Assembly (NCBI RefSeq): GCF_014655715.1
Contig: NZ_BNBM01000002.1
Location: 248,001 to 312,000, forward strand
Length of the DNA stretch: 64,000 nt
Direction: 5' to 3'
Origin: Streptomyces lanatus
GTDB taxonomy: Bacteria > Actinomycetota > Actinomycetes > Streptomycetales > Streptomycetaceae
Shown piece after piece: positions 8,990 to 17,045 of the stretch. A model generated the notes under the pieces. That model was given only the letters and a program-made list of their open reading frames with translations, did not search any database and was not told the origin of the DNA. Each line of letters starts with the position of its first letter. The stretch's first letter is position 1. The position numbers and the translations under genes were made by a program.

Positions 8990-9138
8990 GACCACCTCAC
9001 CGCGCTGGAAGTTCTGCACTCGGCCCGTTCGGCGGCGGACCGCGAATCGTCCAGGATCAACTGACGGCCAAGGGAGAGCACTGCAGCGCGGGTCCCCTCG
9101 ATCTGCTGGTGGCCGCCGCCGCTGAAGGGGCGGGACTG
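8990..9138 (+). pseudogene. Decayed PIN-domain (VapC-like) toxin remnant
   Basis: Two fragments in different frames resemble actinobacterial PIN-domain ribonucleases. Positions 8990-9049 read DHLTALEVLHSARSAADRES, like the conserved E-x2-(hydrophobic)-x-SAR segment. Positions 9058-9138 read QLTAKGEHCSAGPLDLLVAA, then AAEGAGL, like the later acidic PDLLVAAAAE motif. About 30 residues that normally separate them are missing, the frame changes, and neither end is intact. No antitoxin gene was recognised upstream. The match is from memory of the family and short, so confidence is moderate. Confidence 0.45.
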
Positions 9139-9324
9139 CCTGGCACCACTTCCGGATCCTCGCGTCCAGCCGGCGCGCAGGTCAAAGCGATCCCAACACA
9201 CACTGGCGGCCACGGAGTTGAACTCACGAGCAGCGGATTCAGCCCCGCAGCCCAAAACCCTGAATCCGCACGCCAGATGAGACGTTTCCGCAGGTAAGAA
9301 CGTTTCTGCATGGGAGAGCGCTGG

Positions 9325-9398
9325 TGGGGCGGGTGGGACTCGAACCCACGGCCGACGGATTATGAGTCCGCTGCTCTAACCGGCTGAGCTACCGCCCC
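9325..9398 (-). tRNA. tRNA with anticodon CAU (elongator Met or Ile2)
   Basis: The minus strand folds as a cloverleaf: a 7-bp acceptor stem (GGGGCGG/CCGCCCC), a D arm with AGCTCAGCCGGTTAGAGC, an anticodon stem GCGGA/TCCGT with loop CTCATAA, and a T arm GTGGGTTCGAGTCCCAC. The 3' CCA is encoded next to it (9322-9324). A CAU anticodon can belong to elongator tRNA-Met or to the lysidine-modified tRNA-Ile that reads AUA; the sequence alone does not settle which. It is not the initiator type by its acceptor pairing. Confidence 0.9.
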
Positions 9399-9543
9399 AT
9401 AGCGGCGTGTCGCGTACAAGTGTGCGCGCCGTCTGCCGCAGCATAGCCGCTCATACGATCTCCTGCTTCGCATGGTCGACTTCGCATGCCCTGAAGGACT
9501 CCGCCACGACCTGCACGGTTCCCACCGCAGGTGAACGGACATG

Positions 9544-9565
9544 AAAAAGGACCCCTGAGGGGTCC
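9544..9565 (-). terminator. Rho-independent terminator after the tRNA-Asn pair
   Basis: On the minus strand a perfect 7-bp stem (GGACCCC/GGGGTCC) with a 3-nt loop is followed by a run of five T. It lies just downstream of the first tRNA-Asn gene in the direction of transcription and would end the tRNA-Asn transcript. Confidence 0.75.
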
Positions 9566-9577
9566 TCGTTCAGCATG

Positions 9578-9650
9578 CTCCCCCGACTGGACTCGAACCA
9601 GTAACCTGCCGGTTAACAGCCGGCTGCTCTGCCAATTGAGCTACGGAGGA
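9578..9650 (-). tRNA. tRNA-Asn (GUU), downstream copy
   Basis: A 73-nt cloverleaf on the minus strand has the acceptor TCCTCCG/CGGGGGA, D arm AGCTCAATTGGCAGAGC, anticodon stem GCCGG/CCGGC around the loop CTGTTAA (anticodon GTT), and T arm ACTGGTTCGAGTCCAGT. CCA is not encoded. It is identical in the mature part to the next copy and precedes the terminator at 9544-9565. Confidence 0.95.
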
Positions 9651-9655
9651 CCGAG

Positions 9656-9728
9656 CTCCCCCGACTGGACTCGAACCAGTAACCTGCCGGTTAACAGCCG
9701 GCTGCTCTGCCAATTGAGCTACGGAGGA
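9656..9728 (-). tRNA. tRNA-Asn (GUU), upstream copy
   Basis: This is a second 73-nt tRNA-Asn, identical in sequence to the copy at 9578-9650 and spaced at a 78-bp period. The pair is a tandem duplication that raises the dose of the single Asn isoacceptor, and both are likely processed from one transcript. The 134 bp from here to the next gene show nothing further. Confidence 0.95.
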
Positions 9729-9862
9729 ATGCCTCGTTGCATCGAACGTACCTACCTGGGTATTCGCCAGGGGGCGTGCGCTCGCTGCGACACATACATT
9801 AGCGCAAGCAGGGGGGTGCTCCGCCAATCGGTTCCCCCCACACCAAGGGAAGGGTGGCAGCC

Positions 9863-10171
9863 ATGCGCTACCGGCTCACGTTCGTCCTCGGACTCGCCGT
9901 CGGTTACGTCCTCGGCACACGCGCCGGGCGCGAGCGCTACGAGCAGCTGAAGAAGTCCGCGCGCCAGGTCGCGCAGAACCCCGCGGTCCGCAACACCGCC
10001 GAGTCGGCGGCACAGCAGGGCCGCCACTTCGCGGGCAAGGCGTACCACACGGTGAGCGAGAAGGTCGGCGACCGGGTCCCGGAGACGGTGGCCCAGCGAG
10101 TCCGCAGCCTGCGCGAACGCAGCGCCCACAACGGAGGCGCAGAGGATGACTGGGGCACAAGCAACACATAG
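9863..10171 (+). CDS. Small YtxH-like membrane-anchored protein
   Basis: This 102-aa protein has one N-terminal membrane helix with the glycine pattern of YtxH-type proteins (FVLGLAVGYVLGTRAGRERYEQL), followed by a long amphipathic, charged region (KKSARQVAQNPAVRNTAESA) that is probably helical. The ATG at 9863 was chosen because AAGGGAAGGG lies 8 nt upstream; a GTG three codons earlier overlaps that ribosome site. Proteins of this type are common next to tRNA or stress genes in actinobacteria and have no firm biochemical function; a cell-envelope stress role is a guess. Confidence 0.75.
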   Translation: MRYRLTFVLGLAVGYVLGTRAGRERYEQLKKSARQVAQNPAVRNTAESAAQQGRHFAGKAYHTVSEKVGDRVPETVAQRVRSLRERSAHNGGAEDDWGTSNT

Positions 10172-10209
10172 CGGTACGTCCTGGATGCCGGTGGCTGCAG
10201 TGCCCTCAG

Positions 10210-10274
10210 GGGCGCGGGGCTGTATCGATATGCGGCTCCGCCGCGGGGCGCGACCAGCCACACACAACCCGCAC
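10210..10274 (+). repeat. Dispersed 65-bp intergenic repeat, copy 1
   Basis: The element begins GGGCGCGGGGCTGTATCGAT and ends CAGCCACACACAACCCGCAC. Its core is a perfect hairpin, GCGGC/GCCGC around TCC. A second copy differing at only a few positions lies inverted at 22926-22991. It sits between the YtxH-like gene and the FGGY kinase. Elements of this kind are frequent in Streptomyces intergenic DNA; no function is evident. Confidence 0.75.
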
Positions 10275-10345
10275 GCCGAACACGAACCGCACCCCCACGG
10301 CGCCCACGGCCACAGCCAGCGCAGCGCTACGGCACAATTTGGGCC

Positions 10346-11800
10346 ATGGGGATAGTCGCCGGGTTGGACAGTTCGCCCGATTTCACTCGCATCGTCGTCT
10401 GCGACACGGACTCGGGCGCCGTGCTCAGGCAGGGGTATGCCCCGCACCCGGTGGAATCGCCGGAAGGCACCGCGCGCCCCTCCGACGTCGACCCGCAGGC
10501 CTGGCTGCTGTCCCTCGGTGAGGCGGCGGGCGGTGGGCTGCTCGAAGGTGTGCAGGCCATCGGCGTGTCGGCGCAGCAGAACGCCGTCGTCCCGCTCGAC
10601 CCGCAGGGCAACACCGTGCGCCCGGCGATGGTCGGCGGGGACAAGCGCGCGCAGGTCGCGGCGGCCGATCTGATCGACGCGCTCGGCGGGCGCGAGGCGT
10701 GGGCGCAGGCGGTGGGCTGTGTGCCGCAGGCCCCGCAGCCGGTGACCAAGCTGCGCTGGCTGGCCAAGACCGAGCCGGACAACGCCGTGCGCGCCGCCGT
10801 TCTGATGCAGGCGCACGACTGGCTGGTGTGGCAGCTGCTCGGGCGGCCCGTGAGAAGGACCACAGATCGCGGTGGCGCCTCCGGGACGGGTTACTGGTCG
10901 GCGGCCACCGGCGCCTACCGCACCGATCTCGTCGAGCTGGCCCTCGGCCACCAGGCCATGCTGCCCGAGGTGATCGGGCCGTCCGACGCCGCCGGTACGA
11001 CCCCGGAGGGGCTGCTGATCTCGGCGGGGACCGGCGAGACCATGGCCGCCGCGTTCGGGCTGGGCATCGGGCTGGGGGACGCGGTCGTCTCGCTCGGCGC
11101 GTCCGGTTCCGTCATGGCCGTGCATCCCGAGGCCCTCGTCGACAGCTCGGGGATGATCACCTCCCTGGCCGACGCGACCGGCATGCACCTTCCCGTCGTC
11201 ACCACCCTCAACGCCGTGCGCACCCTGCGCGGCGCCGCGGAACTCCTCGGTGTGCCGGACCTGGAGGGCCTGTCCGACCTGGCGATGAAGTCGACGCCGG
11301 GCGCTCATGGGCTCGTACTGCTGCCTTATCTGGAGGGTGAGCGGACGCCGAGTCTGCCGCACACCGCGGGGACCCTCGCCGGGCTGCGGCGGGAGTCGAT
11401 GAAGCCGGAGCATCTGGCGCGGGCCGCGTTCGAGGGCATGCTGTGCGGGCTCGCGGACGCGCTCGACGTGCTGCGCGGCCGGGGTGTCGAGGTGCGGCGG
11501 GTCTTCCTGCTCGGGGCGGTCGCCGAGCTGTCGGCCGTGCAGGCGGCGGCGCCCGCGCTGTTCGGGACGCAGGTCGTCGTACCGCAGCCCGCGGACTACG
11601 CGGCGATCGGCGCCGCCCGGCAGGCCGCCTGGGCGCTCGGTGTGTCGCAGGGGACGCTCGATCCCCGTACGCCGCCGGTGTGGCAGGGCGCCGCGGCGCA
11701 GGTCCTGGAGCCCGGCGAGGAGCTGGCGGTGGGGCAGGCGGTGCGCCAGCAGTTCGTGTCGGTGCGGGAGCAGACCCACCCCGGGGCGTTCCGGTCGTAG
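10346..11800 (+). CDS. FGGY-family carbohydrate kinase, xylulokinase-like
   Basis: This 484-aa cytosolic kinase belongs to the FGGY sugar-kinase family, which phosphorylates pentuloses or related polyols with ATP. Seen are the N-terminal phosphate-binding region (MGIVAGLDSS), the substrate signature around VQAIGVSAQQNAVVPLD, TKLRWLAKTEP, the catalytic-domain GGASGTGYWS and the C-terminal segment LLPYLEGERTP. The length matches XylB (about 480 aa). No isomerase or sugar transporter is adjacent, so D-xylulose as substrate is only the family default. An ABC exporter operon follows in the same direction after 171 bp. Confidence 0.82.
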   Translation: MGIVAGLDSSPDFTRIVVCDTDSGAVLRQGYAPHPVESPEGTARPSDVDPQAWLLSLGEAAGGGLLEGVQAIGVSAQQNAVVPLDPQGNTVRPAMVGGDKRAQVAAADLIDALGGREAWAQAVGCVPQAPQPVTKLRWLAKTEPDNAVRAAVLMQAHDWLVWQLLGRPVRRTTDRGGASGTGYWSAATGAYRTDLVELALGHQAMLPEVIGPSDAAGTTPEGLLISAGTGETMAAAFGLGIGLGDAVVSLGASGSVMAVHPEALVDSSGMITSLADATGMHLPVVTTLNAVRTLRGAAELLGVPDLEGLSDLAMKSTPGAHGLVLLPYLEGERTPSLPHTAGTLAGLRRESMKPEHLARAAFEGMLCGLADALDVLRGRGVEVRRVFLLGAVAELSAVQAAAPALFGTQVVVPQPADYAAIGAARQAAWALGVSQGTLDPRTPPVWQGAAAQVLEPGEELAVGQAVRQQFVSVREQTHPGAFRS

Positions 11801-11971
11801 GGCCGAGGGCGTAGCGGAAGGTAAGACACCGGTAGGAACCGAACCCGGAAGGCCGTACGAGGCCGCGCTGACGGCTTAATCGGTTGAGGTAACACCACCG
11901 GAGTGTTCGACGATAGGGGCCAGGGGCAACCAAAAGCGGCCCCGATCGCCGACGACTCCGAGAGAAGCAGC

Positions 11972-13705
11972 GTGCTCATACGACTTCTGCGGACCCACCT
12001 CAGTCCGTACCGAAAACCGATCGCCTGGCTGGTGCTGCTGCAGTTCCTGCAGACCTGCGCCACCCTCTACCTGCCCACGCTGAACGCGGACATCATCGAC
12101 AAGGGTGTCGTCAACGGCGACACCGGCTACATCCTCACCTACGGCGCCCTGATGATCGGCATCTCGCTGGCGCAGGTCGTGTGCAACATCGGTGCCGTGT
12201 ACTACGGCGCCCGGACCGCCTCGGCGCTCGGCCGGGACGTACGGGCCGCCGTCTTCGACCGGGTGCAGTCGTTCTCGGCGCGTGAGGTCGGCCACTTCGG
12301 CGCGCCCTCGCTGATCACCCGGACGACCAATGACGTCCAGCAGGTGCAGATGCTGGTGCTGATGACGTTCACGCTGATGGTGTCGGCGCCCATCATGTGC
12401 GTCGGCGGCATCGTGCTGGCGCTCGGCCTGGATGTGCCGCTGTCCGCGGTGCTGGTGGCCGTGGTGCCGGTGCTCGGCATCAGCGTGTTCCTGATCGTGC
12501 GGCGGCTGCGGCCGCTGTTCCGGACCATGCAGGAGCGGCTCGACACGGTGAACCGGGTGCTGCGCGAGCAGATCACCGGCAACCGGGTGATCCGTGCCTT
12601 CGTGCGGGACGGCTATGAGCAGGAGCGGTTCGGGAAGGCCAATGGCGGGCTCACCGCGATGGCGATGGGCACCGGCAATCTGCTGGCGCTGATGTTCCCG
12701 ATCGTCATGACGGTGGTGAACCTGTCGTCCATCGCGGTGGTGTGGTTCGGCGCCCATCGCATCGACAGCGGCGGCATGCAGATCGGTGATCTGACGGCCT
12801 TCCTCGCCTATCTCATGCAGATCGTGATGTCCGTGATGATGGCCACCTTCATGTTCATGATGGTGCCGCGCGCGGAGGTGTGCGCCGAGCGCATCCAGGA
12901 GGTCCTGGACACCGAGTCGAGTGTCGTGCCTCCGGTGGCGCCGGTGCGGGAGCTGCGGCGGCACGGGCATCTGGAGATCCGGGGCGCGGGCTTCCGCTAT
13001 CCGGGTGCCGAGGAACCGGTGCTGAGGTCGATCGATCTGGTCGCCCGGCCCGGTGAGGTGACCGCGGTCATCGGCTCGACCGGCAGCGGGAAGTCGACGC
13101 TGCTGGGGCTCGTACCCCGGCTGTTCGACGCGACCGACGGGCAGGTGCTGGTGGACGGCGAGGACGTGGCCGCCCTCGAACCGCGGTTGCTGGCGAAGAC
13201 GGTGAGCCTCGTACCGCAGAAGCCGTACCTCTTCGCCGGGACGGTGGCGACCAATCTGCGCTACGGCAATCCGGACGCGACGGACGACGAGCTGTGGCAC
13301 GCGCTGGAGGTGGCGCAGGCCAAGGGGTTCGTGGAGCGGCTGGAGAACGGGCTCGACTCCCCGATCGCGCAGGGCGGCACCAATGTCTCCGGCGGTCAGC
13401 GGCAGCGGCTCGCGATCGCGCGCACGCTGGTGCAGCGCCCGGAGATCTATCTCTTCGACGACTCCTTCTCCGCCCTCGACTACGCCACCGACGCCGCCCT
13501 GCGTGCCGCGCTGGCGCACGAGACCTCGGAGGCGACCGTCGTCATCGTCGCCCAGCGGGTGGCGACCATCCGGGACGCGGACCGGATCGTCGTCCTCGAC
13601 GAGGGCCGGGTCGTCGGCACGGGCCGGCACCACGAGCTGATGGCGGACAACGAGACATACCGGGAGATCGTGCTCTCCCAGCTGACGGAAGCGGAGGCCG
13701 CCTGA
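11972..13705 (+). CDS. ABC exporter half-transporter with degenerate catalytic site (subunit A)
   Basis: This 577-aa membrane protein has six hydrophobic segments (about 1-300) and a nucleotide-binding domain (about 330-560) with Walker A GSTGSGKSTLL, signature VSGGQRQRLAIARTL and Walker B IYLFDDSFSALD. The residue after the Walker B Asp, normally catalytic Glu, is Asp here, a mark of the degenerate half of heterodimeric exporters. A GTG at 11972 with GAGAG upstream was chosen over an in-frame GTG 23 codons earlier, because the protein family starts MLIRLLRTHLSPY. It is translationally coupled to the next gene (TGATG) and exports an unknown compound. Confidence 0.88.
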   Translation: MLIRLLRTHLSPYRKPIAWLVLLQFLQTCATLYLPTLNADIIDKGVVNGDTGYILTYGALMIGISLAQVVCNIGAVYYGARTASALGRDVRAAVFDRVQSFSAREVGHFGAPSLITRTTNDVQQVQMLVLMTFTLMVSAPIMCVGGIVLALGLDVPLSAVLVAVVPVLGISVFLIVRRLRPLFRTMQERLDTVNRVLREQITGNRVIRAFVRDGYEQERFGKANGGLTAMAMGTGNLLALMFPIVMTVVNLSSIAVVWFGAHRIDSGGMQIGDLTAFLAYLMQIVMSVMMATFMFMMVPRAEVCAERIQEVLDTESSVVPPVAPVRELRRHGHLEIRGAGFRYPGAEEPVLRSIDLVARPGEVTAVIGSTGSGKSTLLGLVPRLFDATDGQVLVDGEDVAALEPRLLAKTVSLVPQKPYLFAGTVATNLRYGNPDATDDELWHALEVAQAKGFVERLENGLDSPIAQGGTNVSGGQRQRLAIARTLVQRPEIYLFDDSFSALDYATDAALRAALAHETSEATVVIVAQRVATIRDADRIVVLDEGRVVGTGRHHELMADNETYREIVLSQLTEAEAA

Positions 13706-15633
13706 TGGCCGGGCCCATGGGACGGATGATGGCCGGCGGGGGTCCCGATCAGCGCTCGCTGGACTTCAAGGTGTCGGGCAAACGGCTGATCGGCCAGTTC
13801 AAGCCCGAGCGGATCACCATCTATGTGCTGCTGTTCTGTGTGCTGGTGAGCGTCGGGCTTTCGGTCGCCGGGCCGAAGATCCTCGGTGAGGCCACCGACC
13901 TGGTCTTCGCGGGCATCGTCGGGCGGCAGTTCGAGCCCGGGATGACCAAGGAGCAGGTCCTCACGGCGATGCGGGAGCGCGGCGACGGCCAGATCGCCGA
14001 CATGCTGCGCAGCACGGACTTCACACCGGGCGAGGGCATCGACTTCACGGCCGTGGGGAATGTCCTGCTGTTCGCGCTCGGCGTGTTCCTCGTCGCCGGG
14101 CTGCTGATGGCGGTGGCGACGCGGCTGGTGAACCGGGCCGTGAACCGCACGATGTACCGGATGCGCGAGGACGTGCAGGGGAAGCTGTCGCGGCTGCCGC
14201 TGTCGTACTTCGACAAGAGCCGGCGCGGTGAGGTGCTGTCGCGGGCGACCAACGACATCGACAACATCGGGCAGACGCTCCAGCAGTCGATGGGCCAGCT
14301 CATCAACTCGGTGCTGACCATCATCGGTGTGCTGGCGATGATGTTCTGGGTGTCATGGCTGCTCGCGCTGGTCGCGCTGGTGACGGTGCCGCTGTCGTTC
14401 GTGGTCGCCACGCGCGTGGGCAAGCGGTCGCAGCCGCACTTCGTGCAGCAGTGGCGTACGACGGGCAAGCTCAACGCCCACGTCGAGGAGATGTACACCG
14501 GGCACACCCTGGTGAAGGTGTTCGGACGCCAGGAGGAGTCGGCCGCGCAGTTCGCCGAGCAGAACGAGGCGCTGTACGAGGCCGGGTTCAAGGCGCAGTT
14601 CAACAGTGGTGTGATGCAGCCGCTGATGATGTTCGTGTCGAACCTGAACTATGTGCTGGTGGCGGTCGTCGGCGGTCTGCGGGTCGCGTCGGGGACCCTG
14701 TCCATCGGTGATGTGCAGGCCTTCATCCAGTACTCCCGCCAGTTCTCGATGCCGCTGACTCAGGTCGCGTCGATGGCGAACCTCGTGCAGTCGGGTGTCG
14801 CCTCGGCGGAGCGGGTCTTCGAGCTGCTGGACGCGGAGGAGCAGGAGGCGGACCCGGTGCCGGGGCTGCGGCCGGAGGAGCTGCGCGGGCGGGTGGCGCT
14901 GGAGGGCGTGTCCTTCCGGTACGACCCCGAGAAGCCGCTGATCGAGGACCTGTCGCTGACGGTGGAACCGGGGCACACGGTCGCGATCGTGGGGCCGACG
15001 GGGGCCGGCAAGACGACTCTCGTGAACCTGCTGATGCGGTTCTACGACGTGTCGGACGGCCGTATCACCCTCGACGGTGTCGACATCTCCCGTATGTCCC
15101 GGGACGAGCTGCGGGCCGGGATCGGGATGGTGCTGCAGGACACCTGGCTGTTCGGCGGCACGATCGCGGAGAACATCGCGTACGGGGCGTCCCGCGACGT
15201 CAATCGCGGCGAGATCGAGGAGGCGGCGCGCGCCGCCCACGCCGACCGGTTCGTGCGGACGCTGCCCGACGGGTACGACACGGTGATCGACGACGAGGGG
15301 TCGGGCGTCAGCGCGGGCGAGAAGCAGCTGATCACGATCGCGCGGGCGTTCCTGTCGGATCCGGTGATCCTGGTGCTGGACGAGGCGACGTCCTCGGTCG
15401 ACACCCGGACCGAGGTGCTGATCCAGAAGGCGATGGCGAAGCTGGCGCACGGACGTACGTCGTTCGTCATCGCACACCGGTTGTCCACCATCCGGGACGC
15501 GGACACGATCCTCGTCATGGAGAACGGCTCGATCGTGGAACAGGGCGCGCACGGGGAGCTGTTGGCGGCGGACGGGGCGTATGCGCGGTTGTACAAGGCG
15601 CAGTTCGCCCAGGCGGTGGCGGAGGTCGACTAG
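13705..15633 (+). CDS. ABC exporter half-transporter with canonical catalytic site (subunit B)
   Basis: This 642-aa partner has an N-terminal cytosolic stretch, six membrane helices with a long insertion after the first (about residues 65-115, acidic and probably extracellular), and an ATPase domain with Walker A GPTGAGKTTL, Walker B VILVLDEATSSVD and H-loop VIAHRLSTI. The signature is SAGEKQ rather than SGGQ. The catalytic Glu is intact, so this half supplies the canonical Walker B to the heterodimer. Its ATG overlaps the stop of subunit A by one base. A strong hairpin ends the operon at 15640-15667. Confidence 0.9.
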   Translation: MAGPMGRMMAGGGPDQRSLDFKVSGKRLIGQFKPERITIYVLLFCVLVSVGLSVAGPKILGEATDLVFAGIVGRQFEPGMTKEQVLTAMRERGDGQIADMLRSTDFTPGEGIDFTAVGNVLLFALGVFLVAGLLMAVATRLVNRAVNRTMYRMREDVQGKLSRLPLSYFDKSRRGEVLSRATNDIDNIGQTLQQSMGQLINSVLTIIGVLAMMFWVSWLLALVALVTVPLSFVVATRVGKRSQPHFVQQWRTTGKLNAHVEEMYTGHTLVKVFGRQEESAAQFAEQNEALYEAGFKAQFNSGVMQPLMMFVSNLNYVLVAVVGGLRVASGTLSIGDVQAFIQYSRQFSMPLTQVASMANLVQSGVASAERVFELLDAEEQEADPVPGLRPEELRGRVALEGVSFRYDPEKPLIEDLSLTVEPGHTVAIVGPTGAGKTTLVNLLMRFYDVSDGRITLDGVDISRMSRDELRAGIGMVLQDTWLFGGTIAENIAYGASRDVNRGEIEEAARAAHADRFVRTLPDGYDTVIDDEGSGVSAGEKQLITIARAFLSDPVILVLDEATSSVDTRTEVLIQKAMAKLAHGRTSFVIAHRLSTIRDADTILVMENGSIVEQGAHGELLAADGAYARLYKAQFAQAVAEVD

Positions 15634-15639
15634 GCGTAC

Positions 15640-15667
15640 GGGGCCGCTCATGCGTGTGAGCGGCCCC
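15640..15667. terminator. Bidirectional hairpin terminator between the exporter operon and hrdA
   Basis: An 11-bp perfect stem (GGGGCCGCTCA/TGAGCGGCCCC) with a 6-nt loop lies between convergent stops at 15633 and 15672. It lacks a T tract on either strand, as is usual in Streptomyces, and can serve both genes. Confidence 0.75.
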
Positions 15668-15671
15668 GAGC

Positions 15672-17000
15672 TCAGTCCAGGTAACCCCTCAGCTGGTCCG
15701 CGAACGCATGGTCCCGCAGCTTGTTGAGGGTCTTGGACTCGATCTGCCTGATCCGCTCCCGTGTCACGCCGAAGATGCGGCCGATCTCCTCCAGCGTGCG
15801 CGGGCGGCCGTCGGCCAGGCCGTAGCGCAGTTGGACGACCTTGCGCTCCCGCTCGCCGAGGGTCGACAGGACCGCCTCCAGGTGTTCCCTGAGCAGCAGG
15901 AACGCCGCCGACTCCACCGGTGAGGCCGCGTCGCCGTCCTCGATCAGGTCGCCGAGGGCCACATCGTCCTCCTCGCCCACCGGCGCATGCAGCGACACCG
16001 GTTCCTGGGCCAGGCGGAGGACCTCGCTGACCCGTTCGGGCAGCAGGTCGAGGTGGGCGGCGACCTCTTCCGGTGTGGGTTCGTAGCCGCGTTCCTGGAG
16101 CATGCGGCGCTGGACGCGGACCACGCGGTTGATCAGCTCGACGACATGGACCGGGACCCGGATGGTGCGGGCCTGGTCGGCGAGGGCGCGGGACATGGCC
16201 TGGCGGATCCACCAGGTGGCGTAGGTCGAGAACTTGTAGCCGCGGGCGTAGTCGAACTTCTCCACGGCCCGGATCAGGCCCAGGTTTCCTTCCTGGACCA
16301 GGTCCAGCATGGTCAGGCCCCGGCCGACGTATCGCTTCGCGACCGACACCACCAACCGCAGGTTCGCCTCGATCAGGCGGCGCTTGGCCATCCGGCCCAT
16401 GACGACCAGCCGGTCCAGGTCCAGCGCCAGCTGGCTGTCCAGGTCGGGTGTGCTGCTCAGTTTCTCCTCGGCGAACAGGCCGGCCTCGACCCGGCGGGCG
16501 AGTTCGACCTCCTCGGCCGCGGTGAGCAGGGGGATTCGGCCGATCTCCCGCAGGTATTGGCGGAAGAGATCGGAGGAGGGACCGCTGGTGTCGGCGCGGC
16601 TACGGGCCGGCGGCGGTGTCTCGACCGGCTCGGTGGCGTCCAGCGCCCCGGCCGGGGGTTCGGTCGGCTCGGCCTCGGTTTCGGGCTCCGCCTCCGGATG
16701 GTGCGCGACACGGTTCTGCGGCGGTACCGCGACCAGAACGTCGGTCTCCGCTTCCGGCTCCGTGTCGTCCGTACTGTTCTCGATGAGGGTCTGGGTCTGC
16801 ACGGGGGCGACCTCCAGGATGATCGCTGCCGAGGCGTACGGCAGCGCTGCTTCGAGGGCGGAGTCGGCGGCCTCGCCGCTGTCCGTCCCGTACGCGATGA
16901 GCGGAACCGCGGGGGTGTGGGACCCGTGGGGAACGGATCGGCCGCGCTCCGAGGACTCAGGCACCGGAACCCAGTGTGGAGTACGACACATCGCCGCCAC
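15672..17000 (-). CDS. hrdA: RNA polymerase principal-type sigma factor (HrdA-like)
   Basis: This 442-aa sigma-70 protein has an acidic, low-complexity N-terminus (1-130), region 1.2 ([16 protein letters not shown]), region 2 with the core-binding and -10 recognition block ([20 protein letters not shown] onward to [12 protein letters not shown]), region 3 and region 4 with the -35 helix-turn-helix ([20 protein letters not shown]). It is a group 1/2 factor like the Hrd proteins. The symbol rests on its place directly downstream of dnaG, as recalled for hrdA in S. coelicolor; HrdB would be longer and Lys-rich at its N-terminus. The GTG start is uncertain: no good ribosome site is seen, and an ATG three codons in is possible. 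Confidence 0.8.
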   Translation of the reverse strand: MAAMCRTPHWVPVPESSERGRSVPHGSHTPAVPLIAYGTDSGEAADSALEAALPYASAAIILEVAPVQTQTLIENSTDDTEPEAETDVLVAVPPQNRVAHHPEAEPETEAEPTEPPAGALDATEPVETPPPARSRADTSGPSSDLFRQYLREIGRIPLLTAAEEVELARRVEAGLFAEEKLSSTPDLDSQLALDLDRLVVMGRMAKRRLIEANLRLVVSVAKRYVGRGLTMLDLVQEGNLGLIRAVEKFDYARGYKFSTYATWWIRQAMSRALADQARTIRVPVHVVELINRVVRVQRRMLQERGYEPTPEEVAAHLDLLPERVSEVLRLAQEPVSLHAPVGEEDDVALGDLIEDGDAASPVESAAFLLLREHLEAVLSTLGERERKVVQLRYGLADGRPRTLEEIGRIFGVTRERIRQIESKTLNKLRDHAFADQLRGYLD

Positions 17001-17045
17001 GAGGGGCGTGCGGTGACTTTTTGCGTCCGGTCCGTGACCGGCTGC

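Noticed and set aside
8750..9019. 89-codon open frame upstream of the tRNA group
   Set aside because: No ribosome site, no recognisable protein, and it runs opposite to the PIN remnant.
9578..9728. Identical tRNA-Asn copies as an assembly artefact
   Set aside because: The 5-bp spacer and flanks differ from the gene ends, and tandem tRNA-Asn genes are normal; nothing points to a misassembly.
11876..13633. Open frame of 585 codons opposite the exporter subunit A
   Set aside because: His/Arg/Gly-rich shadow of the real ABC gene.
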